From contig DASSMA010000026.1 in the NCBI GenBank assembly GCA_035689115.1, forward strand, positions 23,555-87,554: a DNA stretch of 64,000 bases, read 5' to 3'. The notes below the pieces were generated by a model. The model did no database searches, was not told where the DNA came from, and saw nothing but the letters and a program-made list of their open reading frames with translations. Positions 42,589-50,978 of the stretch are shown in pieces. Source of the stretch: JAHFUS01 sp035689115 (lineage in GTDB: Bacteria; Actinomycetota; Acidimicrobiia; Acidimicrobiales; GCA-2861595). Within the stretch, counting starts at the first letter, position 1; every line of letters starts with the position of its first letter. A program made the position numbers and the translations under genes.

Positions 42589-43107
42589 CTACCTCGACTT
42601 CCTCAGGCGCTCGGCAACGGCCTCGTGCCCGTTCTCGACCGCCACGTCGAATGCGAGAAGTTGGCTTCCCGTTCCCAAGGAAGGATCTGCGCCGGCGTCG
42701 AGGAGGGCGGCGACGTTGCCGGAGTAGCCGTATGCCGCCGCGAAGTGAAGCGGCGCCCACCCTTGATCATCCAGGGCGTCGGGGTCGGCGTGGAGGCGCA
42801 AGAGCAGCCGGAGCGCATGGCTGGCATCTCCGGCGGAAGCCGCGCGGTGCAGCGGCGTGCGACCGTCCTTGTCCCGCTCCTCGAGGCGGGCACCGTGGCT
42901 GACGAGCAGTTCGAGCATCGGGAGGTCCCCTCGACGGAGAGCAACGTCGAGGATCGGCGTGCCGACGACGTCGCCCGAGCCGCCCGGGTCGGCCCCAGCG
43001 AGGAGAAGCCTGGCGGCTCCGTCGACGTCACCCGTCCATGACTGCCGTCTCCAGCGCGACCTGTTGCCGCAGATCCCCGATCGGGTCGTCCCTGGACATC
43101 GAGGCAT
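42589..43107 (-). CDS. Ankyrin-repeat protein with a frameshifted N-terminus
   Basis: About four ankyrin repeats of 33 residues: VDGAARLLLAGADPGG, DLPMLELLVSHGARLEERDKDGRTPLHRAA, HALRLLLRLHADPDALDDQGWAPLHFAA and GNVAALLDAGADPSL. They form a binding scaffold with unknown partner. The first 25 residues in this frame are not protein-like, but another frame from ATG 43099 reads MSRDDPIGDLRQQVALETAVMDG and joins the repeats if one G of a GGG run (complement of 43031-43033) is removed. The 5' end is therefore probably broken by a one-base insertion, real or from sequencing. Confidence 0.75.
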   Translation of the reverse strand: MPRCPGTTRSGICGNRSRWRRQSWTGDVDGAARLLLAGADPGGSGDVVGTPILDVALRRGDLPMLELLVSHGARLEERDKDGRTPLHRAASAGDASHALRLLLRLHADPDALDDQGWAPLHFAAAYGYSGNVAALLDAGADPSLGTGSQLLAFDVAVENGHEAVAERLRKSR

Positions 43108-43219
43108 GGTGTACCGTCACCGCTCAATCCGCCTGCAAATTGTCGGCTACGGCGCCGTCGCAAGGCTTGGCCCTCGTGGTCACCGGTCGTCAGGGCTGTC
43201 GCAGCGATGCACCCCGGCC

Positions 43220-43225
43220 TAGCCT
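43220..43225 (+). promoter_or_regulatory. -10 hexamer TAGCCT of a leaderless transcript
   Basis: TAGCCT lies six bases before ATG 43232. The bases between (CGAAGG) are too close to serve as a normal ribosome-binding site. Confidence 0.4.
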
Positions 43226-43231
43226 CGAAGG

Positions 43232-43489
43232 ATGGTCGAGTCCCTGGAGGAGGTCCTCGCCCGGGCTGAGGTGGCACGGACGGAGATAACGGACCTGTTG
43301 GCCGAGCTGGCGGCGGAGCGGGAGGCCCTGAAGGCCGTCACGTCCGAGGCCCATGAGGCGATTCGTGATCTGCGTACCGCCGCTCGAGAGGCGAAGGAGG
43401 AGATGCGTCAGTCGGGGAAGGCCGAAGCCCGCAAGCATCTCGCCAAGCAGATGAGAGCAGCAGCCGAGATCCTTGCGAGGGACTCCTAG
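43232..43489 (+). CDS. Small coiled-coil protein
   Basis: An 85-residue, highly charged helical protein. Heptad-like spacing runs through almost all of it (VLARAEVARTEITDLLAELAAEREAL, EAIRDLRTAAREAKEEMRQ). No membrane segment and no Cys. ATG 43232 follows TAGCCT at six bases. It closes the accessory patch. Function unknown; such proteins often act as oligomerisation modules. Confidence 0.65.
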   Translation: MVESLEEVLARAEVARTEITDLLAELAAEREALKAVTSEAHEAIRDLRTAAREAKEEMRQSGKAEARKHLAKQMRAAAEILARDS

Positions 43490-43518
43490 CGCCCGTCCGG
43501 GGAGGCCGGCCTGCTTCT

Positions 43519-43941
43519 TTGGACGGTGACGGCGCCTATGTGGCCGCCAGTGTCCACAGAATCGTCGACCCCTCGTTCGAGTCCGTGGACCGGACGGGGT
43601 CACTGTGGGCTCAGGTCACGCCGCTGGCCTCGGCCGAGGACGCAGACGCCCCGTTCGAGAACCTTCCGCGCCTGCTCACCCACCTCCGGGCCTCGGTCAC
43701 CCTGGTGGCCGAGCGCGACGTGGACCCTCCCGCCGTGCCTGGTGTCCAGCGTCCGTGGGCCCGTGAACACGACACCACGGGGCGGGCGGGACCCGGCACG
43801 ACGTTCGGCCTGGGCATGTGCGTGGGGCCTTTCATCGCCTGCGTGTTCAGCGCGGGCGAGGGCCATGTGCCCGGGTGGGAGGGCGTGGGGTCGGTGGCCG
43901 GCGACCTGGCCGCCCCGATCAACGCCGCGCCCCTCGGGTAG
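43519..43941 (+). CDS. Hypothetical protein
   Basis: I do not recognise this 140-residue frame. Third codon positions are mostly C or G, as in real genes here, and it has beta-like segments (VTPLASAEDADAPFENLPRLLTHLRASVTLVAERDV) and GLGMCVGPFIACVFSAGEG near the end. No ATG exists; TTG 43519 is the first possible start and lacks a ribosome-binding site, so the true start is uncertain. Long frames on the opposite strand weaken the call. Confidence 0.4.
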   Translation: MDGDGAYVAASVHRIVDPSFESVDRTGSLWAQVTPLASAEDADAPFENLPRLLTHLRASVTLVAERDVDPPAVPGVQRPWAREHDTTGRAGPGTTFGLGMCVGPFIACVFSAGEGHVPGWEGVGSVAGDLAAPINAAPLG

Positions 43942-44000
43942 ACCGCCGGGCTGGCCGACGGCACCGTGGTCGACGAGCCCGCCGGGCCCTGAGCCCGCCC

Positions 44001-44006
44001 TACGGT
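44001..44006 (+). promoter_or_regulatory. -10 hexamer TACGGT of the methyltransferase gene
   Basis: TACGGT lies seven bases before GTG 44014 and overlaps an earlier in-frame GTG (44005), which argues that 44014 is the real start. Confidence 0.4.
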
Positions 44007-44013
44007 GGCGCCC

Positions 44014-44883
44014 GTGCACGGCCACGACCACAACCAGGACCACGACTTCTCCACGCCGGAGATGGCGGCCCACATCGAGCTGGAGGGCGAGGTGCTGTCG
44101 GGCCTCGTCACCGAGGCGCTGGAGGTGCTCGACGCCGCCTGCCGCCGGCAGTCCCTGAAGGTGGGGCGGGTGGTCGACCTCGGGAGCGGGCCGGGCGTCG
44201 GCGCCTGCCTGCTGGCCGAGCGGTTCCCGCAGGCCACGGTCGTCGCCGTCGACGGCTCGGCCGCCATGCTGGAGCGGGCCGCCGATCGCGCCCGACGGCT
44301 GGGTCTGGGCGGGCGGGTGGAGACGCGCCAGGTGGACCTGGCCGAGGGCCTGCCCAGCGTCGGACCTTCCGACGTGGCGTGGGTGTCGATGTCGCTCCAC
44401 CACCTGGGCGACGAGGCGGCAGCGCTGGGCACGGTGCGCGCGCTGCTGGAACCGGGCGGCCTGCTCGCCCTCGTCGAGCGAGCCGACCCCGTCCACGTCG
44501 GCGGCGTGGAGGTGGAGGGGCGGCCCGGCGTGTGGGAGCGCCTGGAGGACGCCTGGGCCCGCTGGTTCGAAGACATGCGGGCCGGCCTGCCCGGGGCCAC
44601 GGCATCGGCCACCTACCCGGAGATGCTGGCCGCCGCCGGCTTCGAAGTGGTCGACGACCGCCGGCTGGAGCTCGATCTGGCCGCCCCGCTCGGGCCCGAC
44701 GCCCGCCGGTTCCTGCGGCACCACGTCGAGGGCTCCCTCCACCGCCTCGCGGCCTACGCCGCAGCCGACGACCTGGCCGCGGTCGCCCCCTTTGCCGGCG
44801 CCGCCGACGGCCGTTGGGACGAGGCGTCGATCAGCGCCAGCCGGCTCCTGTATGTCGCCCGCCCCGGAGGTCGAGCGTCGTGA
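44014..44883 (+). CDS. Class I SAM-dependent methyltransferase
   Basis: A 289-residue enzyme. The SAM-binding motif I is VVDLGSGPGVGACLLAERFP, then the acidic end of strand 2 in VVAVDGSAAML, QVDLAEGLP (motif II), and VAWVSMSLHHLGDEAAAL plus LLEPGGLLALVERA (motifs III and post-III), in the usual spacing. The N-terminus is His/Asp-rich (HGHDHNQDHDF). The substrate is not recognisable. GTG 44014 is chosen for its upstream TACGGT. The C-terminus converges with, and overlaps by 53 bp, a gene on the other strand. Confidence 0.87.
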   Translation: MHGHDHNQDHDFSTPEMAAHIELEGEVLSGLVTEALEVLDAACRRQSLKVGRVVDLGSGPGVGACLLAERFPQATVVAVDGSAAMLERAADRARRLGLGGRVETRQVDLAEGLPSVGPSDVAWVSMSLHHLGDEAAALGTVRALLEPGGLLALVERADPVHVGGVEVEGRPGVWERLEDAWARWFEDMRAGLPGATASATYPEMLAAAGFEVVDDRRLELDLAAPLGPDARRFLRHHVEGSLHRLAAYAAADDLAAVAPFAGAADGRWDEASISASRLLYVARPGGRAS

Positions 44884-45163
44884 CCCGGCCCCCGGCCACG
44901 TCCACGACCGCCAGCGGCAGGTGGTCCTCGCCGAGGACCTGGTAGGCGCCCTCCACGACCTCGGGGAAGAGCGCAACCGGTCCGAGGTGGCCGGCGACGG
45001 GGCGGAGGTGCACGCCGGTGTGAAACCTCCGCCCCGGCCGGCCGGCGGGCTGAGCCTCGAGCTCGCCCCCGGCGGGCACGGCGGCGAGGTGGACCACAAG
45101 GGCGCCCACCTCACCGCCCACGTCGAGCACCGGCCAGTCGCCGGGGCCGTGCCCAGATGTCAT
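44831..45163 (-). CDS. Hypothetical protein linked to DUF4331 gene
   Basis: A 110-residue protein of unknown family. It opens MTSGHGPGDWPVLDVGGEVGALVVHLAAVP and has ARFHTGVHL-type segments (PGRRFHTGVHLRPVAGHLGPVALFPEVVEGAYQVL), which look like an antiparallel beta domain. ATG 45163 overlaps the stop of the DUF4331 gene by 4 bp, so they are co-expressed. Its end overlaps the convergent methyltransferase by 53 bp. I have seen this protein type next to metabolic enzymes in actinobacteria but cannot assign a role. Confidence 0.65.
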   Translation of the reverse strand: MTSGHGPGDWPVLDVGGEVGALVVHLAAVPAGGELEAQPAGRPGRRFHTGVHLRPVAGHLGPVALFPEVVEGAYQVLGEDHLPLAVVDVAGGRVTTLDLRGGRHTGAGWR

Positions 45164-46527
45164 GCCGCCGGCACCTCGTAGCCGCTGTAGGGCGTGCCCA
45201 CGTACGGGAACGAGCCCAGCAGGGTGCGGCCGGGGTGGCCGTAGGTGCCGTCCTCGACGATCGACGCCGCCCCGTCGGGCACGTAGCCCGGGCTCACCAG
45301 CGGGTAGGTGAGTCCCGCCACCGCCCGCAACTCGATGGTGACGACGTCGTCGGCGAGTCGCCGGCCGTTGGGGAAGCCGGCCGGGTCGCCGCCGACCAGC
45401 CCGAGCCGGTTGGGTGAGGATGCCGGCGGGATGGCCAGGTTGAGCCGCAGCATGTCGGCCGGCGTGGGCCCGGTGTAGTTCTGGAACCCGGGCACGATCC
45501 CGGCCGGGATGCCGGTCAGCAGCACGGCCAGCAGGTCGGCCCGGTCGGCGTGGAGCCCGGCCAGGTTCGGGAACACGCCGGGGTAGAGCACCGGCAGGAG
45601 CCGGGCCAGCTCGGGCTGGGCCACGTACTTGGCGAACTCGCCGTCGCCGTCGGGGCCGACGGCGTTCCAGCGGTCCTTCTCCGCCATCGGGACGATGACC
45701 TCGTTGAACAGCGGGTTGCCCAGCCGGGACACCTGCACCCACGGGCCGGCGTGGACGCCGGCCGAGGGGCCGCCGAGGATCGTCGCCTTGCGCCTGCTGG
45801 CCGCCCCCCACACGCCGATCACCGAGCCGGCGGCCATCGGGTCGGACGGCACCGAGCCGTCACGGGTCACCTGGGCCATGGGCACCTGGAGGGCGATGGT
45901 GTGGACGTTCGCCGCCTTCAGGCTGTCGACGCCGGCGGCGTTGGCCGTCGGGATGAGGTGGAGGGCCTCCACCGGGCGGAGGGTACCCAGGTCGAACACC
46001 GAGCCGAGGTCGACGAAGAACGGGTCGGCCCGCTGGCCGGCGAACAGCTTGGTGCCGTCGGGCAGCGTCTTCACGGCGGCGGCCGCCAGCGCCGGGTAGT
46101 TCGGCGTGGACCGGGGCCCGATGTTGCAGGGCGGGCACGGGACCCCCGAGGCGACCGGCGTTTCGACGACACCCCGGCGCCGGTCGACCCTGGTCACCCG
46201 GTAGCGCTGCCGGCGGTTCCACGACGGCGAGTCGAGCGACGTGATGGGACCGGTGTTGTAGAGGAAGGTCTCCTCGTCGGCGACCGTGGTCTCGAACTGG
46301 AACCGCCACGTGACGTCGGGCCGGCCGTCGCCGTCGGTGTCGACGTGGATCTCGTAGAGCACGTCGTCGCCGAACTCGTAGAAGTTGGGCCCGCCGGCCG
46401 GCGCCTGGGCGGGCACGTAGTTGGTGACGATCGTGACCGTGTGGCCCGGCGTGACGAACGCATAGGTGTCGGTGTTGTCGGCCACCGGGTCCTTCGAGAT
46501 TCCCGGTGCCTCTCGGTGCGACGACAT
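45160..46527 (-). CDS. DUF4331 domain protein
   Basis: A 455-residue protein. The start MSSHREAPGISKDPVADNTDTYAFV is the hallmark of DUF4331, and GPNFYEFGDDVLYEIHVDTDGDGRPDVTWRFQFET, NIGPRSTPNYPALAAAAV, FFVDLGSVFDLGTLRP and VEVP-type ends match it over the full length. No signal peptide is visible here although many homologues have one. The role of the family is unknown. A Tat-exported small protein precedes it by five bases, which suggests that the pair works together, perhaps with the small protein carrying the export signal. Confidence 0.85.
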   Translation of the reverse strand: MSSHREAPGISKDPVADNTDTYAFVTPGHTVTIVTNYVPAQAPAGGPNFYEFGDDVLYEIHVDTDGDGRPDVTWRFQFETTVADEETFLYNTGPITSLDSPSWNRRQRYRVTRVDRRRGVVETPVASGVPCPPCNIGPRSTPNYPALAAAAVKTLPDGTKLFAGQRADPFFVDLGSVFDLGTLRPVEALHLIPTANAAGVDSLKAANVHTIALQVPMAQVTRDGSVPSDPMAAGSVIGVWGAASRRKATILGGPSAGVHAGPWVQVSRLGNPLFNEVIVPMAEKDRWNAVGPDGDGEFAKYVAQPELARLLPVLYPGVFPNLAGLHADRADLLAVLLTGIPAGIVPGFQNYTGPTPADMLRLNLAIPPASSPNRLGLVGGDPAGFPNGRRLADDVVTIELRAVAGLTYPLVSPGYVPDGAASIVEDGTYGHPGRTLLGSFPYVGTPYSGYEVPAA

Positions 46528-46532
46528 GGCGG

Positions 46533-46805
46533 TTACCTCGTCGCCCGCAGCAGGCGGGCGGCCAGCCGCTTGTCGCGGAACACGATCGACTTCTCGTCCA
46601 CCAGCAGCTCCAGCTCGCCGGTGTCGACGTCCCGCAGGTGCAGGACGAACGGCCGGGCCAGGGCGGCCCGCTCGGCGTCGGTGAGCTCGGCGTCGTCGAT
46701 TCGGGCGGCGGCGCGGGCCACCCCCGGCACGGCCAGCACGCCCACCGCGCCGGCGACCCCCACCGATCCCCGCTTGAGCAACGTGCGTCGGCTGATCTCC
46801 CCCAT
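46533..46805 (-). CDS. Small Tat-exported protein
   Basis: A 90-residue protein with a twin-arginine signal: ISRRTLLKRGSVGVAGAVGVLAVPGVARA, cleavage after ARA near residue 33. The mature part of about 55 residues (DDAELTDAERAALARPFVLHLRDVDTGELELLVDEKSIVFRDKRLAARLLRATR) is charged and may be a single beta sheet. ATG 46805 follows GGGGAGGA. Five bases separate it from the DUF4331 gene downstream. Function unknown; I see no metal or catalytic motif. Confidence 0.75.
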   Translation of the reverse strand: MGEISRRTLLKRGSVGVAGAVGVLAVPGVARAAARIDDAELTDAERAALARPFVLHLRDVDTGELELLVDEKSIVFRDKRLAARLLRATR

Positions 46806-46907
46806 GGAAGTCCTCCCCTCTGACGGCATCAGTGCGCCGTCACGTCGTGGGTTCGGCGCCGGGCCCGGGGACGGATGGCGACGGTCGGGATGTGTGAAGA
46901 TCGGCGT

Positions 46908-47309
46908 GTGTTCGACCACTTCCGCCAGGCCCACGCCACCGTCCACGGCATCGAGGCGTCGGACGAGGAGCACCTCGCCGTCCTCGAGCTGATGCTGCTC
47001 GTGGCCCTGGCCGACGGCCTCCTCGCCGTCGACGAGCTGGACCGCATCCGCGACGAGGTCGAGGGCGGCGAGTGGGAGACCTCCACCTTCAACTACCGGT
47101 CGAGCCTCGGCCCGGCGATGGCCCACGTGCGGGCCGTCGCCACCGGCGACCGGCCGGCCGAGGTGCGCCGCCTGGTCGGCGAGATCCGGTCGCCGGCCCT
47201 GCGGCAGGAGGCGGTCGCCGCCTGCCGGGCGGTCGCCGGCGCCGACGGGCAGGTCACAGGCGACGAGGCGTCCCTGGTGGCCGAGGTCGAGCGGCTGGCA
47301 GGTGCCTGA
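46908..47309 (+). CDS. TerB-like protein
   Basis: A 133-residue helical protein. LELMLLVALADGLLAVDELDRIRDEV and AVAACRAVAGADGQVTGDEASLVAEVERLAG show the TerB pattern (two acidic helix pairs with ADG..D.EE). TerB domains bind metals and are found in stress and tellurite-resistance systems, but none of the other ter genes is present. GTG 46908 is used; ATG 46875 is possible and would add 11 residues. It is divergent from the Tat-protein gene over about 100 bp. Confidence 0.7.
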   Translation: MFDHFRQAHATVHGIEASDEEHLAVLELMLLVALADGLLAVDELDRIRDEVEGGEWETSTFNYRSSLGPAMAHVRAVATGDRPAEVRRLVGEIRSPALRQEAVAACRAVAGADGQVTGDEASLVAEVERLAGA

Positions 47310-47372
47310 GCGGGTGTAACGCCGACCGCCGGCGGCGGACTGTTCCGGCGACGAGACGACAAGGGGGCGCGC

Positions 47373-49364
47373 ATGACCACGCACGGGACCGTCGAAGGAC
47401 CGGACAGCGCCACCCCGGCGGGGCCGGCGGCCTGGGTGAAGGTCGACCCCGGGGGGCTGGAGGTCGGGCGGGTCACCACCGTGGTCGCCGCCGGCCGGGC
47501 CCTGTGCCTCACCCGCACCGAGGCCGGCTACGGCGCCCTCGACAACCACTGCCCGCACCAGGGAGGACCGCTGGGCGACGGGCAGATCGCCGACGGCTAC
47601 GTGATCTGCCCGTGGCACGCCTACGAGTACGACCCCGCCACCGGCAAGCCCCCGCCCGGCTTCAGCGACGGGGCGGTGGCCTACCCGGTCGAGGAGCGCA
47701 CCGACGGGCTCTACGTCGAGGTGCCGGTGGCCGAGGAGCGCGTCTCGCTCATGGACCAGCTGGTCGACGTCCTCTGCGACTGGGGCCTGGACACGGTGTT
47801 CGGCATGGTGGGGCACTCCAACCTGGGCCTGGCCGACGCCCTCCGCAAGGCCGAGGAGGACGGCCGCATCGTCTACGTCGGCATCCGGCACGAGGGAGCG
47901 GCCGCCTTCGCCGCCTCGGGCTTCGCCAAGGTCTCGGGCCGGCCGGCCGCCTGCCTCACGATCGCCGGCCCCGGTGCCACCAACCTGCTCACCGGGCTGT
48001 GGGACGCCAAGGTCGACCGGGCGCCCATCGTCGCCCTCACCGGCCAGGTGAAGTCGCAGGTGATCGGCCCCGGCACGTTCCAGGAGGTCGACCTGGCCTC
48101 CGCCTTCGCCCCGGTGGCCGAGTGGAGCCAGACGGTGCTGCGCCCGGAGAACGCCACCGAGCTGGCGGCGCTGGCCATGAAGCACGCCGTCGTCAACCGC
48201 GACGTGGCCCACCTCATCTTCCCCGACGAGGTCCAGGAGCTGCCCGGCGTCGAGCGGCCGGTGCCCCGGCCCCGGGCCGGTCGGGTGGCCCCGTACCGCA
48301 TCGCCCCGCCCGAGGACGAGCTGGGCCGGGCGGTGGAGCTGCTCTCCGCCGCCAAGCGGCCGGTCATCATCGTGGGCAACGGCGCCCGGGGCTGCGGCGA
48401 CGATGTGCTCGCCCTCGCCGAGCGCCTCGACGCGCCGGTGGTCACCACCTTCAAGGCCAAGGGCCTGGTGCCCGACGACCACCCGCTGGCGTGCGGCGTG
48501 CTCGGCCGCTCGGGCATCCCGGTGGCGTCGATCCACATGGGCCGCAGCGACTGCCTGCTGGTGCTGGGCGCGTCGTTCTCCGACCACACCGGCATCGCCA
48601 CCTATGTCCCCACCATCCAGGTCGACTTCGACCGCATGACGCTGGGCAAGTTCCACCCGGTCGACGTCGCGCTCTGGGGGGAGATCGGCCGCACCCTGGA
48701 GCTGCTGGGCGCCGCCGTCCCCGCCGCCGAGCACCCGGAGCAGCGGGAGTCGGTCGCCCGCCAGTGGCGGCGGTGGCGGGCCGAGAAGGACGCCCGCTCG
48801 GTGCTGGCCGACGGCCGGGGCCGCATGCACCCGGCCCTGGTGTTCAAGCACCTGAGCGAGGTGGTCCCCGAGGACGCCGTGATCCCCGTCGACGTGGGCA
48901 ACAACACGTACTCCTTCGGCCGCTACTTCGAGACCAAGCGGGGCCAGACGGTGGTGATGTCCGGCTACCTCGGCTCCATCGGGTTCGGGTTCCCGGCCGC
49001 CATGGGGGCCTGGGCGGCGACCCGGGGGACGGGGCGCAAGGTCGTTTCCGTCAGCGGCGACGGCGGCATGGGCCAGTACCTGGCCGAGGTCACCACCGCC
49101 GTGCGCCACCGCATGCCCATCACCCACGTGCTGCTGAACAACGACGAGCTGGGCAAGATCACCAAGGAGCAGGTGGGTGCCCTGCGGCCGGTGTGGCAGA
49201 CCGCGCTGGTGAACCCCGACTTCGCCGCCTACGCCCGGCTGTGCGGCGCCGCCGGCTTCCGGGTCGAGCGCCCGGACGACCTGCGGCCGGCGCTTGAGGA
49301 GGCACTGGCGGTGGAGGACGGGCCGGCGCTCGTTGAGGTGGTCACCTCCGCCCGCGACGTCTGA
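47373..49364 (+). CDS. Rieske [2Fe-2S] domain fused to a TPP-dependent enzyme
   Basis: A 663-residue fusion. Residues about 18-118 are a Rieske ferredoxin domain with both ligand pairs, NHCPHQGGPLGDG and VICPWHAYEYD. From about residue 125 a complete TPP enzyme of the pyruvate oxidase/acetolactate synthase type follows: the activating Glu in IRHEGAAAFAASGFAK, the central domain with VIIVGNGARGCGDDV, and the TPP motif GDGGMGQYLAEVTT ending at HVLLNN. Pyruvate oxidases normally use FAD or quinone as electron acceptor; here an iron-sulfur domain sits on the same chain. Substrate and acceptor are unknown. Cytoplasmic, no signal peptide. AAGGGGGCG precedes ATG 47373. Confidence 0.9.
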   Translation: MTTHGTVEGPDSATPAGPAAWVKVDPGGLEVGRVTTVVAAGRALCLTRTEAGYGALDNHCPHQGGPLGDGQIADGYVICPWHAYEYDPATGKPPPGFSDGAVAYPVEERTDGLYVEVPVAEERVSLMDQLVDVLCDWGLDTVFGMVGHSNLGLADALRKAEEDGRIVYVGIRHEGAAAFAASGFAKVSGRPAACLTIAGPGATNLLTGLWDAKVDRAPIVALTGQVKSQVIGPGTFQEVDLASAFAPVAEWSQTVLRPENATELAALAMKHAVVNRDVAHLIFPDEVQELPGVERPVPRPRAGRVAPYRIAPPEDELGRAVELLSAAKRPVIIVGNGARGCGDDVLALAERLDAPVVTTFKAKGLVPDDHPLACGVLGRSGIPVASIHMGRSDCLLVLGASFSDHTGIATYVPTIQVDFDRMTLGKFHPVDVALWGEIGRTLELLGAAVPAAEHPEQRESVARQWRRWRAEKDARSVLADGRGRMHPALVFKHLSEVVPEDAVIPVDVGNNTYSFGRYFETKRGQTVVMSGYLGSIGFGFPAAMGAWAATRGTGRKVVSVSGDGGMGQYLAEVTTAVRHRMPITHVLLNNDELGKITKEQVGALRPVWQTALVNPDFAAYARLCGAAGFRVERPDDLRPALEEALAVEDGPALVEVVTSARDV

Positions 49365-49411
49365 GCGCCGCCCCTGTCACAATTGGTACCGAGGTCGCCT
49401 CGGGGGTGCAG

Positions 49412-50398
49412 ATGGCAGACGTCGACACGGAGCCGGTCGAGCAGGCCCCTCGACGGCGGCGCCGCGCCGTGCGCGGCGCCCTCCTGGTCGCGCTCGCCGC
49501 CGGGCTGGCGGCGGCCGGCGTCGCCGTGGCCGGCCGGCGCTCGGGCCCCAGTGAGCCGGCAAGGACGGCGGCGGACGCGCCACCCGGCACCGGGTCCGAC
49601 GGGACGGGCGGCGCCACGTCCTCGACCACCTCGGGGCGCCTCGTGCGCCGCTCCTACCAGCCGGGCGATTGCGTCGACTGGAGCGACAGCGGCACGCAGT
49701 TCCTGGCTGGGCGGACCGAGGTCGTCACGTGCGACCGACCGCACGTCCTCGAGGTGACCGGGCGTTACCAGGTCGTCGAGCCGTCGCTGTCCTACCCGAA
49801 GCCGGACTACTGGGACGCGCTCTTCGCGTCCGGCGCCTGCCACCGGCTGGGCGAGGCCTACCTCGGGGCCCCGCTCGACCCCGAGGGCAACTACTACGTG
49901 CACGGCCTGCTGCCGACCGCCGACGGCTGGGCCCACGGCGACCGGGAGGTCTGGTGCGGGCTGGGCGTGCGGCCGTACGACGCGCAGCAGCTGGCCACGG
50001 GGGGGAACGTCCCGTCCACCGGCCGCGTCGAGGCCGGCGGGCAGTACCGCCTCTACCCGGCCGGCTCGTGCCTCGGGGATGTCCCTGGCACCGACGGCCC
50101 GGTGTACGGCGTCGTCCCGTGCGAATCGCCGCACGACCAGGAGGTCTCGGGCTACGTGGACATCGCCGGGCGGGCGCAGCAGCTGCCGGGCGCCGACGGG
50201 TGGTACGCCGTCGCCGGGAAGGACTGCGAGCGCGTCGGCAGGGCGTACGCCGGCGCCGCCCTGCGCGACCCGGTCGTGGCCGTCCCTGTCCCCTTCGGTG
50301 CCGCCAGCTGGGACGCCGGCCGCCGGCAGGTCATGTGCGTCCTGGCCCAGTTCCACGGTCAGGACATCGTCACCGTCACCCGCCGCATCCGGCCCTGA
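49412..50398 (+). CDS. Membrane-anchored septum-formation family protein
   Basis: A 328-residue protein with a cytoplasmic basic start (PRRRRRAVRGALLVALAAGLA), one helix at about 22-42, a Ser/Thr/Gly-rich linker (residues 48-80) and an outer domain with six Cys. Two similar halves contain W-like and C motifs: GDCVDWSDSG, VTCDRPHVLEVTGRYQVVEP, ACHRLGEAYLGAPLD, and again GSCLGDVPGTDG, VPCESPHDQEVSGYVDI, DCERVGRAYAGAAL. This is the septum_form pattern (actinobacterial, role near cell division inferred by others). ATG 49412 is chosen over GTG 49406. It overlaps the end of the convergent gene by 40 bp. Confidence 0.78.
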   Translation: MADVDTEPVEQAPRRRRRAVRGALLVALAAGLAAAGVAVAGRRSGPSEPARTAADAPPGTGSDGTGGATSSTTSGRLVRRSYQPGDCVDWSDSGTQFLAGRTEVVTCDRPHVLEVTGRYQVVEPSLSYPKPDYWDALFASGACHRLGEAYLGAPLDPEGNYYVHGLLPTADGWAHGDREVWCGLGVRPYDAQQLATGGNVPSTGRVEAGGQYRLYPAGSCLGDVPGTDGPVYGVVPCESPHDQEVSGYVDIAGRAQQLPGADGWYAVAGKDCERVGRAYAGAALRDPVVAVPVPFGAASWDAGRRQVMCVLAQFHGQDIVTVTRRIRP

Positions 50399-50940
50399 CG
50401 GCGCTCCCACCCCGCCCACCCGGCGGCGACGAGGAGAACCCACAGGTGGAAGCCGGCGGCCGGCACGGCCTCGGCCAGGACGCCCAGGTGGGCACGGGAC
50501 AGGGCGACGCCGGCCGCGCACGCGCCCGCCTCCACCCACGCCAGGACCGCCCACCGGCGGCCGTCCGACCCGTGGGCGAACAGCCCGAGGGCCACCGGGA
50601 GCGACGCCCCCAGCAGCAGCCCGGCGGCGACGTGGAGGCCGTGCCAGGGACCGGCGACGGACACGGTGGCCACCACCGCCTGGCCCGCCATGCCGGCGAC
50701 GAACACGGGCAGGAACGGGCTGCGGGGCGGCAGCCGGCGGCCGATCCCGACGGCGAACAGCACGAGCAGGGCGGTGGCCACCAGCAGCCCGGCCCTGAAC
50801 AGCCCGGCCGTGGCGGGGACGGTGCCGAGGAGGCTGATGGTGCGGTCGTCGCCGGCGTGCAGGCCGGCCCGGTGCATGCCCGCCGCCACCGTCGCCCAGA
50901 GCACGGCGACGGCCACCGGGCCCGCGGCGCGCTCGCTCAT
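50359..50940 (-). CDS. DUF998-like membrane protein
   Basis: A 193-residue protein with six hydrophobic helices and little else: VAVLWATVAAGMH, GLFRAGLLVATALLVLFAVG, LPVFVAGMAGQAVVATVSVAG, GLHVAAGLLLGASLPVALGLF, RWAVLAWVEAGACAAGVALS and FHLWVLLVAAGWAG. The layout and ...GPWHGLHVAAG... segment fit DUF998, whose function is unknown. ATG 50940 is used. Its 3' end overlaps the convergent septum-formation gene, and it ends before livF on the same strand. Confidence 0.6.
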   Translation of the reverse strand: MSERAAGPVAVAVLWATVAAGMHRAGLHAGDDRTISLLGTVPATAGLFRAGLLVATALLVLFAVGIGRRLPPRSPFLPVFVAGMAGQAVVATVSVAGPWHGLHVAAGLLLGASLPVALGLFAHGSDGRRWAVLAWVEAGACAAGVALSRAHLGVLAEAVPAAGFHLWVLLVAAGWAGWERRQGRMRRVTVTMS

Positions 50941-50978
50941 CACCCGGTCTACGGCGCCGCCGCCGGGTGCGGGTGGGG

